Source: Candidatus Arcticimaribacter sp. (lineage in GTDB: Bacteria > Bacteroidota > Bacteroidia > Flavobacteriales > Flavobacteriaceae). Taken from it: a stretch of DNA of 10,826 bases. Each line of letters begins with the position of its first letter. The stretch's first letter is position 1. A model generated the notes under the pieces. That model did no database searches and was not told the DNA's origin. It worked only from the letters and a program-made list of their open reading frames with translations. The position numbers and the translations under genes are program-made. Of this stretch, positions 6,000 to 10,826 are shown piece by piece. The DNA lies in contig WTJP01000029.1 in assembly GCA_011526275.1 (NCBI GenBank), positions 1 through 10,826 of the forward strand, written 5' to 3'.

Positions 6000-7409
6000 T
6001 TATAATGTAGATGGGCAAACATAATCTGTCACGGGAATGGCCGTTTCTTTGATAGCTTTAAAACCGCCTTTCACATCGATGAGGTTGTGGATCCCCCGTT
6101 TTTTTAGCAATGAAGCTGCGATGACAGAGCGGTAACCTCCCGCACAGTGCACATAGAAGGTGCCTTGCTCAGGAAAGTCTTTTAGGTGCTCATTCAAATA
6201 ATCAAGCGGGGCGTGCTGTGCGCCTTGGATGTGTTCAGACAGGAATTCCCCTTCCTTTCGCACATCAAAAACAATAGCTTCTTTATTTTTTATTGCTTGT
6301 TCTAAGCCTTCAGCGTTTACACCACTAATGCTGTCGTATTCTTTTCCAGCGGCTTTCCAAGCGGTAAAACTTCCCTCTAAATAGCCCAGTGTATTGTCGA
6401 AACCAACACGGGACAGGCGAGTGACGGTTTCTTCTTCTCTCCCTTCAGGAGCAACGAGGAGGATGGGTTGTTTTACATCGGCAATTAGCGCTCCTACCCA
6501 AGGGGCAAAACCGCCGTCTATACCAATAAAGATAGATTGTGGAATATGGCCAAGTACGAAATCGTTTTGATGACGCACATCAAGAATTAAAGCGCCTTCA
6601 GCATTGGCTACTTGCTCAAAAGCCGCAGGGTCTAGGGCACGGGTACCCCGGGCAAGGACTTTATCGATGTCTTCATAACCCGATTTGTTCATCTTCACGT
6701 TTAAGGGGAAGTAAGATGGAGGAGGCAATAAACCATCGGTAACTTCTTGGATGAATTCCTCCTTGCTCATATCGGCGCGCAAGGCATAGTTCATCTTTTT
6801 TTGGTTCCCCAGGCTGTCCACCGTTTCTTTCATCATGTTTTTCCCACAGGCCGAACCGGCTCCGTGTGCGGGATAAACAATTACATCGTCAGCCAAAGGC
6901 ATGATTTTATTGCGCAAGCTATCAAAGAGATAACCGGCCAAGTCTTCTTGGGTAATTGTATTGGCTTTTTGGGCCAAGTCGGGGCGACCAACATCGCCAA
7001 GAAAAAGAGTGTCTCCGCTAAAAATAGCGTAGTCTTTTCCGTCTTTATCGCGAAGAAGATAGGTCGTGCTTTCCATGGTGTGCCCAGGGGTGTGCAAAGC
7101 GACAAGGGTAATTTCCCCGAGGGGAAATTCTTGACCGTCTTTTGCGACAACAACATCAAAATCGGGATTGGCGTTAGGGCCATAGACAATAGGGGCACCT
7201 GTTTCTTTCGACAAGGTTAAATGACCACTCACAAAGTCGGCGTGGAAGTGGGTCTCAAAGATGTATTTTACTTTAGCACCGTCTTTTTTCACACGGTCTA
7301 AATAGGGCTGTACTTCTCGCAAAGGGTCAATAATAGCGACTTCGCCTTGACTTTCGATATAGTAGGCGCCTTGTGCTAGACAACCGGTATAAATTTGTTC
7401 AATATTCAT
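6000..7409 (-). CDS. MBL-fold persulfide dioxygenase / tandem rhodanese fusion (CstB-like)
   Basis: A 469-aa cytoplasmic enzyme with three domains. Residues 1-240 are a metallo-beta-lactamase fold of the ETHE1/CstB persulfide dioxygenase group: HFHADFVSGH (54-63), HTPGHT with His110, GDTLF with Asp133 and YPAHGAGSACGK with His182 and Cys188. His54, His110 and Asp133 are the expected mononuclear Fe(II) ligands. The second rhodanese domain (about 365-465) has an intact active-site loop, HCAGGYRS, with Cys422. The first (about 262-357) has VAPEGREEE where the Cys loop should be, so it is catalytically dead. This matches the layout of Staphylococcus aureus CstB, which oxidises persulfides to sulfite and thiosulfate. 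I infer the same reaction, glutathione or another low-molecular-weight thiol persulfide being the likely substrate. It sits 12 bp after sulP and 22 bp before the YeeE pair, clearly one operon. Confidence 0.9.
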   Translation of the reverse strand: MNIEQIYTGCLAQGAYYIESQGEVAIIDPLREVQPYLDRVKKDGAKVKYIFETHFHADFVSGHLTLSKETGAPIVYGPNANPDFDVVVAKDGQEFPLGEITLVALHTPGHTMESTTYLLRDKDGKDYAIFSGDTLFLGDVGRPDLAQKANTITQEDLAGYLFDSLRNKIMPLADDVIVYPAHGAGSACGKNMMKETVDSLGNQKKMNYALRADMSKEEFIQEVTDGLLPPPSYFPLNVKMNKSGYEDIDKVLARGTRALDPAAFEQVANAEGALILDVRHQNDFVLGHIPQSIFIGIDGGFAPWVGALIADVKQPILLVAPEGREEETVTRLSRVGFDNTLGYLEGSFTAWKAAGKEYDSISGVNAEGLEQAIKNKEAIVFDVRKEGEFLSEHIQGAQHAPLDYLNEHLKDFPEQGTFYVHCAGGYRSVIAASLLKKRGIHNLIDVKGGFKAIKETAIPVTDYVCPSTL

Positions 7410-7421
7410 TATGTTGTAAAA

Positions 7422-9152
7422 TTAGGTCTTATTTCGTTGTGTTGCGATGCTTTTCTCCAGCTCAGAGGGCGCCGTTCCAGCAATGGCGTTGACGGCTGCT
7501 TCTAGAGAAGAAAAGACATAGAGTTCTTCAAATTGATCGAGTATTCCCACCTTGTGGAAGCGGTCCCTAAGCGGTCCAATGAGTCCTGTCCAATACACTT
7601 TTACTCCCTTTTGGTTGAGCTCTTCAATAAACAAGGAAAGCATTTGTAGGGCCGAGGCGTCAATGGAATTGATGCCAGCCGCAGCGATGACCAAATGTTT
7701 TAGCTTTTGGTCTTGTGCTTCCATTAGGGCAGTGACTTTTTCTTTAAAATAGCCTTGGTTCCCAAAGAAGAGCTGACCGTCGAAACGTAAAATCAGCACC
7801 CCAGGAAAGGTGACTACATCTTCTGAAAAACGACTCACATTTTTAAAATAGTGGGTGTCTTTTATGCGCCCTAAAACGGCAATATGCGGGCGGGTGTTTT
7901 GATAAACCATATGGAGTAGCGCCACAAAAACCCCAAGGAGAATCCCTTCTTTTATTCCAATAAAGAGCGTAATGGCAAAGGTGAACAGGAGGATATAAAA
8001 TTCCTGACGGTTGTTTTTCCAAAGGTATTTGGGGTAGTTTACATCAATAAGCTTGACCACTGCGACAACAATAATTGCCCCTAGAACTGCTGTGGGGAGG
8101 AAGTAGAAGAAAGAGGTAAAAAAGAGCAAGGTTAGGCCCACCACCAAAGCGCTAAATAAAGCGGCAATCCCTGATTTTGCTCCGGCCTCATAATTTACTG
8201 CCGTTCGGGAAAACCCTCCTGTGGTGGGATAGGCTTGGAAGAAGGCTCCAACAATATTTGAAGTTCCCAAGGCAATGAGTTCTTGATTGGCGTTGAGTTC
8301 GTTTTTTTTCTCCTTTTCTTCAATGGCTTTGGCTACCGAAATTGCTTCCATGAATGCGATTAGCGAAAGCGTTAACGCAAGTGGGATCAAGGCATAGATT
8401 TGCTCTGGGGTTGCAGAAGGAAGAAGCAAGGAAGGCAAGCCGCCAGGCACCTCTTTTACGAGTGCAATTCCAAGTTCTTCTCCGTTGAATTGAACAACGA
8501 GGAGGGTCGCTAGGAGCACTAAAAGTAAAGCTGCGGGAAGCTTTGGAAAGTATTTTTTAAAAAAGAATAAAAAAACGACCCCCAAAACACTAATGGCCAC
8601 AGTAGGCAGATGAGTTTGAGGGCCCAATTCTATCAAAAAGGAAAAAAGTTCGTGTATTTTATTGCTTCGGGGAATGTTTATCCCCAGAAGGTGGTTCACT
8701 TGACTCATGCCAATGATGATGGCCGCTGCAGAAGTAAATCCGCTGATGACAGGTTTGGAAAGAAAATTGACTAAAAAGCCCAATTTTAAAACACCCAAAA
8801 GCAATTGAAACAGCCCCATAAAGAAAGCTAAAAAAACAGCTAAGGCGATGTACTCACTTGGATCTGAAAGGGAGAGCGCGCCTAGGCCAGCGGCAACCAA
8901 AAGGGAATCCATAGCGACCGGGCCAACGGCCAATTGGCGGGAAGTGCCCATAAAGGCATAAACAATTTGCGGAAACAATGCGGCATACAAGCCATAGACC
9001 GGAGGAAGACCAGCGATCATCGCATAGGCCATGCCTTGGGGAATGAGCATAATCCCCACGGTGAGTCCTGCGGTAAAGTCGTCTTTTAAGTCGACGCTTG
9101 AGTAGGACTTGATCCAAGAAAACAGCGGAAAGAAGCGCATCAATTGTTTCAT
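7422..9152 (-). CDS. SulP family anion permease with C-terminal STAS domain
   Basis: Inner-membrane SLC26/SulP-type anion transporter, 576 aa, normal length. Residues 1-430 form the membrane domain. The SulP signature LIPQGMAYAMIAGLPPVYG is at 36-54, an AVGPVA segment at 75-80, and the second conserved loop GGFSRTAVNYEAGAKS at 312-327. The cytoplasmic STAS domain spans about 450-555, including ILRFDGQLFFGN (454-465) and AAGINSIDASALQM (490-504). The family moves sulfate, bicarbonate and other anions. Its place at the head of a persulfide-oxidation operon argues for a sulfur oxyanion (sulfate, sulfite or thiosulfate), but uptake versus export cannot be told from sequence. ATG 9152 is preceded by a perfect TAGTTTTG box and a 14-bp palindrome, suggesting that this is the first gene of the regulated operon. 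Cotranscription with the next gene is implied by the 12-bp gap. Confidence 0.92.
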   Translation of the reverse strand: MKQLMRFFPLFSWIKSYSSVDLKDDFTAGLTVGIMLIPQGMAYAMIAGLPPVYGLYAALFPQIVYAFMGTSRQLAVGPVAMDSLLVAAGLGALSLSDPSEYIALAVFLAFFMGLFQLLLGVLKLGFLVNFLSKPVISGFTSAAAIIIGMSQVNHLLGINIPRSNKIHELFSFLIELGPQTHLPTVAISVLGVVFLFFFKKYFPKLPAALLLVLLATLLVVQFNGEELGIALVKEVPGGLPSLLLPSATPEQIYALIPLALTLSLIAFMEAISVAKAIEEKEKKNELNANQELIALGTSNIVGAFFQAYPTTGGFSRTAVNYEAGAKSGIAALFSALVVGLTLLFFTSFFYFLPTAVLGAIIVVAVVKLIDVNYPKYLWKNNRQEFYILLFTFAITLFIGIKEGILLGVFVALLHMVYQNTRPHIAVLGRIKDTHYFKNVSRFSEDVVTFPGVLILRFDGQLFFGNQGYFKEKVTALMEAQDQKLKHLVIAAAGINSIDASALQMLSLFIEELNQKGVKVYWTGLIGPLRDRFHKVGILDQFEELYVFSSLEAAVNAIAGTAPSELEKSIATQRNKT

Positions 9153-9159
9153 CTTAAAG

Positions 9160-9167
9160 CAAAACTA
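9160..9167 (-). promoter_or_regulatory. -7 promoter box (TAGTTTTG) of the sulP sulfur operon
   Basis: On the minus strand TAGTTTTG fits TAnnTTTG perfectly and ends 7 bp before the sulP ATG at 9152, so the leader is very short or nearly absent. There is no TTG at the -33 position; that space is occupied by a palindrome (9190-9203). A missing -33 element with an operator in its place is the usual look of an activator-dependent promoter. Confidence 0.55.
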
Positions 9168-9170
9168 CAA

Positions 9171-9189
9171 CCAAGAAATAAAACCTTGG
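9171..9189. repeat. Inverted repeat CCAAG-N9-CTTGG between operator and -7 box
   Basis: CCAAG at 9171-9175 and CTTGG at 9185-9189 form a 5-bp inverted repeat with a 9-base spacer, lying directly between the 14-bp palindrome and the -7 box. It could be chance, a second protein-binding site, or part of a weak terminator for crp: on the minus strand, AACCT (9201-9197) can also pair with AGGTT (9186-9182), followed by TTATTT. I cannot choose between these. Confidence 0.25.
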
Positions 9190-9203
9190 GTAACCTAGGT
9201 TAC
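9190..9203. promoter_or_regulatory. Perfect 14-bp palindrome GTAACCTAGGTTAC, candidate Crp/Fnr operator
   Basis: The sequence is identical to its reverse complement and has the 5-4-5 layout of FNR-type sites (compare TTGAT-N4-ATCAA), here with half-site GTAAC. It begins 2 bp below the crp stop and ends 37 bp before the sulP ATG. Its centre is 33 bp upstream of the centre of the TAGTTTTG box. With a start point 4-5 bp after that box, the centre falls near -41, the class II activator position. The adjacent Crp/Fnr regulator is the obvious candidate ligand; the binding itself is inferred. Confidence 0.6.
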
Positions 9204-9204
9204 T

Positions 9205-9834
9205 TTAGCCCAGCATTTCAATGGCGTTGCGGTGTAATTTGATTTTCTCTTGTTGTTCAAGGCGTTTCAACAAGCGCGAGACCACGACCCGCGAGCTGTA
9301 GATTTCTTGGGCAATGTTTTGGTGGGTGATGGAAAGCACGTCTTTTTTGTTGATGCGTTTTTTTTCTACAAGGTATTCCCAAAGACGGGTTTCCAGTTGG
9401 TCAAAGGCAATGCTATCGACCGTTTCTAGAAGCTCTTCCATGCGTTTGTGATAGCTCATAAACACAAATTTTCGCCAGGAAGGGTAACGAGAGGACCACT
9501 GCTCAACAGCCGTTAGTGGAACCATGATGAGTTGAGAGGGAAGTTCGGTGACGGCGCGAATCTTACTTTTTTGTTCGCCCATTTCCCATGCCATGGTCAT
9601 GGTACAAGAGTCTCCTTCTTCCAAATAGTAGAGCAAAAGTTCATCGCCATTGGCATCTTCTCTCGAGATTTTAATTGCTCCATTTAACATAAGCGGCACC
9701 CCTTTTATGGGTTCACCAATGTCCATAAGCTCAAAATCTGCAGGCACGGAACGCAATGTCCCCACACGTGCAATTTCTTCGAGTAAAGCGGCTTCGAAAA
9801 CATGGCCAAACTGTTGTTTGAGTTCTACAATCAA
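9205..9834 (-). CDS. Crp/Fnr family transcriptional regulator of the sulfur operon
   Basis: DNA-binding regulator, 209 aa, with an N-terminal cyclic-nucleotide-binding-like beta roll (about 10-115), a dimerisation helix (about 122-148) and a C-terminal winged HTH (about 150-205). The HTH reads ITHQNIAQEIYSSRVVVSRLLKRLE (169-193), with Arg182 and Arg187 at DNA-contact positions and Val183 where E. coli CRP/FNR have Glu. The cNMP phosphate-binding motif is not recognisable. The only cysteine is Cys77 in LEEGDSCTMTM, and there is no N-terminal Fe-S cysteine cluster as in FNR. The start is TTG at 9834: TAA at 9849-9847 closes the frame and the next Met is residue 37, inside the beta roll. It reads toward sulP, 52 bp away, with a palindromic site between. 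It probably controls the downstream genes, possibly as an activator sensing reactive sulfur through Cys77; this is inference. Confidence 0.88.
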   Translation of the reverse strand: MIVELKQQFGHVFEAALLEEIARVGTLRSVPADFELMDIGEPIKGVPLMLNGAIKISREDANGDELLLYYLEEGDSCTMTMAWEMGEQKSKIRAVTELPSQLIMVPLTAVEQWSSRYPSWRKFVFMSYHKRMEELLETVDSIAFDQLETRLWEYLVEKKRINKKDVLSITHQNIAQEIYSSRVVVSRLLKRLEQQEKIKLHRNAIEMLG

Positions 9835-9854
9835 AAGAAAGCGATTTTATTCTA

Positions 9855-9882
9855 TTGCAAGGTAGGGATTCTTTTTGCAAGG
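9855..9882. repeat. Two TTGCAAGG direct repeats spaced exactly 20 bp
   Basis: TTGCAAGG occurs at 9855-9862 and 9875-9882, 20 bp apart start to start, which is close to two helical turns so both face the same side. They lie 21-48 bp before the TTG start of crp, where a promoter or operator would be. The function is unknown; iterated regulator binding is the simplest guess. Confidence 0.4.
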
Positions 9883-9932
9883 GGAGTTCCTCAAAAAATC
9901 CTGAGAACGATTTGCGAAGGACGAAAAACAAA

Positions 9933-9955
9933 AACTTTCCTACCTTTTTAAGGTC
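9933..9955 (+). promoter_or_regulatory. Tentative ECF-type promoter (AAC-N17-GTC) before the sigma gene
   Basis: AAC at 9933-9935 and GTC at 9953-9955 are separated by 17 bp, resembling the conserved cores of ECF sigma promoters (GGAAC ... GTC). The start point would be about 15 bp before the TTG start codon. Many ECF operons are autoregulated, so such a site is expected. The match is short and the GG of GGAAC is missing, so this is only a suggestion. Confidence 0.2.
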
Positions 9956-9976
9956 TAAGCAACAAACGCCTCTCTT

Positions 9977-10525
9977 TTGAATCGAGTAAAAGAACAAAGC
10001 ATAGTAAAAGCATTAGCACAGCAAGATGCAGCAGCAGCCCTAAAGGCGATCATGGGCTTGTATCATGAAATGCTGTATTGGCACATACGAAAATTGGTGA
10101 TGGTGCACGAAGATGCCGATGATGTTTTGCAAAACACCTACATGAAGATATACAAGGGGCTCCCCAATTTTAAGCAGAAAAGCAGTGTCAAAACCTGGGT
10201 GTATAGAATTGCTTACAACGAGTCGATGCGCCATTTGGAAAAAGCTGGGAGGCAGGGGATGGTGCTGAGTGAAGAAATGACAGAAAACTACTGGGGGAAG
10301 TTACGTGCCGATCCTTATTTTGATGCCGATGCTTGCGAAGAACGCTTACATGGATTTATGGCAGAACTCCCCGAGCGCAAGCGGCAAATCTTTGTGATGA
10401 AATATTTCGAAGAACTCACTTTTGAAGGTATCGCAGACCTGCTTAAGATGAACACCAATTCGGTTAAAACAAGTTTTTATGCCATGAAGAAACAGTTGGA
10501 AGAACAAATGAAAACAGCCATATGA
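9977..10525 (+). CDS. ECF-type RNA polymerase sigma factor
   Basis: Sigma-70 family factor of the short (extracytoplasmic function) type, 182 aa, with only regions 2 and 4. Region 2 covers about 26-92, including VMVHEDADDVLQNTYMKIYKGLPNF (41-65) and VKTWVYRIAYNESM (71-84). A linker is rich in acidic residues, and region 4 covers about 122-176 with LPERKRQIFVMKYFEELTFEGIADLL and the HTH NTNSVKTSFYAMKKQL (159-174). It should direct RNA polymerase to a small regulon. The start is TTG at 9977: the frame is closed by TAA at 9956-9958 and the next Met (residue 26) would cut region 2. Its TGA overlaps the ATG of the next gene (ATGA), the usual coupling of an ECF factor with its anti-sigma partner. 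Its stimulus cannot be told from sequence. Confidence 0.9.
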   Translation: MNRVKEQSIVKALAQQDAAAALKAIMGLYHEMLYWHIRKLVMVHEDADDVLQNTYMKIYKGLPNFKQKSSVKTWVYRIAYNESMRHLEKAGRQGMVLSEEMTENYWGKLRADPYFDADACEERLHGFMAELPERKRQIFVMKYFEELTFEGIADLLKMNTNSVKTSFYAMKKQLEEQMKTAI

Positions 10526-10826
10526 AAAAGAAAAGCAAAACAGCACAAGGCCGTTTGGGCTATACCGTACCTAAGGATTACTTCTCCACTGCTCAAGAGC
10601 AGATGTTGCAGCGCACACTTGCGACCCCAACACCCGTAGGACGATCTGATCGCTATTTGTGGTTTGGAATAGCAGCCTCTATAGCGCTGTTGATTGGCCT
10701 CTTTGAAATGGAGCAAAGCACAACAGCGGAGTTTGATCTAGAGTTCGAATCCATCATCATTGAGTCGGTAGCGGTGGAAGAAGCCGCTTTCGACGATTGG
10801 TTTGAAGAAGAATACATATTATCGGA
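10522..10826 (+). CDS. Putative membrane anti-sigma factor / sigma-coupled protein (partial, 3' end off window)
   Basis: The ATG at 10522 overlaps the sigma stop by 4 bp, and the frame stays open to the window edge (101 codons plus two bases). Residues 1-45 are basic and hydrophilic (MKKKSKTAQGRLGYTVPKDY...). A single hydrophobic span follows at about 45-61 (LWFGIAASIALLIGLF), then a strikingly acidic segment (EFDLEFESIII ... EEAAFDDWFEEEY). A cytoplasmic N-terminus, one span and a periplasmic C-terminus is the topology of ECF anti-sigma factors. However, I see no zinc-binding HxxxCxxC motif or other named anti-sigma domain. In Flavobacteriia, ECF genes are commonly followed by such unnamed membrane proteins and then a CpxP/Spy-like sensor; that third gene would lie beyond the window. 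Function is inferred from position and topology only. Confidence 0.7.
   Translation, partial: MKKKSKTAQGRLGYTVPKDYFSTAQEQMLQRTLATPTPVGRSDRYLWFGIAASIALLIGLFEMEQSTTAEFDLEFESIIIESVAVEEAAFDDWFEEEYILS

Larger units (their letters stand above)
9835..9976. other. 142-bp divergent regulatory region between crp and the ECF sigma gene
   Basis: This is the longest gene-free stretch of the window. No perfect TAnnTTTG box is seen in either direction; TACCTTTT at 9941-9948 (+) is one mismatch off. It holds two TTGCAAGG direct repeats, an AAGGTAGG...CCTACCTT inverted pair (9859-9866 and 9939-9946), and an ECF-like AAC-N17-GTC element before the sigma gene. Both flanking genes begin with TTG codons. I see no RNA gene in it. 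Confidence 0.6.

Noticed and set aside
6747..7220. 157-codon plus-strand ORF opposite the MBL-rhodanese gene
   Set aside because: It is antisense to the dioxygenase domain with all its metal ligands; a shadow of biased codon use.
1..10826. Search for CRISPR arrays, insertion sequences, prophage genes, tRNA or rRNA
   Set aside because: No spaced identical repeats, transposase or integrase motifs, terminal inverted repeats or RNA gene signatures were found; the window reads as ordinary chromosome with one metabolic operon.

Overview
This window looks like chromosomal DNA from a member of the Bacteroidota, most likely the Flavobacteriia. Several starts lie just downstream of the TAnnTTTG promoter box typical of that phylum. 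Shine-Dalgarno sequences are essentially absent. The rbfA / FtsX-like permease pair, the DUF2452 protein and the Crp/Fnr subfamily are also characteristic. I see no rRNA, tRNA, CRISPR array, insertion sequence or phage gene. The DNA is densely coding: the longest gene-free stretch is 142 bp (9835-9976).

Left part (1-5004), housekeeping genes. dusB (tRNA dihydrouridine synthase, +) converges on an FtsX-like/LolC-E-type permease (-), which sits 3 bp downstream of rbfA (ribosome-binding factor A, -). Divergent from rbfA is a secreted CAP/SCP-domain protein (+), which converges on a DUF2452 protein (-). A 34-residue single-span membrane protein (-, 3659-3763) follows and was too short for routine calling. 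A CaCA-family Na+/Ca2+ exchanger-like antiporter (+, start corrected to 3859) closes this part. All three convergent gene pairs end in exact 4-bp stop-over-stop overlaps.

Central part (5001-9834), reactive-sulfur cluster, all on the minus strand. In transcription order: a Crp/Fnr regulator; a SulP anion permease with a STAS domain; an MBL-fold persulfide dioxygenase fused to two rhodanese domains (CstB-like, first rhodanese lacking its cysteine); and two half-length YeeE/YedE (TsuA-type) membrane proteins joined by an ATGA overlap. Inferred logic: YeeE halves move thiosulfate or a related sulfur species, the fusion enzyme oxidises or transfers persulfide sulfur, and SulP moves a sulfur oxyanion. 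Between the regulator and sulP lies a perfect 14-bp palindrome, GTAAC-CTAG-GTTAC. It has the 5-4-5 geometry of Crp/Fnr sites and is centred 33 bp upstream of the centre of a perfect TAGTTTTG box, the spacing of a class II activator site. It is the best candidate for an undescribed regulatory circuit here.

Right part (9977-10826): an ECF-type sigma factor (+, TTG start), translationally coupled by ATGA to a single-span membrane protein that runs off the window and is probably its anti-sigma factor or membrane partner. The sigma and crp genes diverge from a 142-bp region holding two direct repeats spaced exactly 20 bp apart and a distant inverted repeat.
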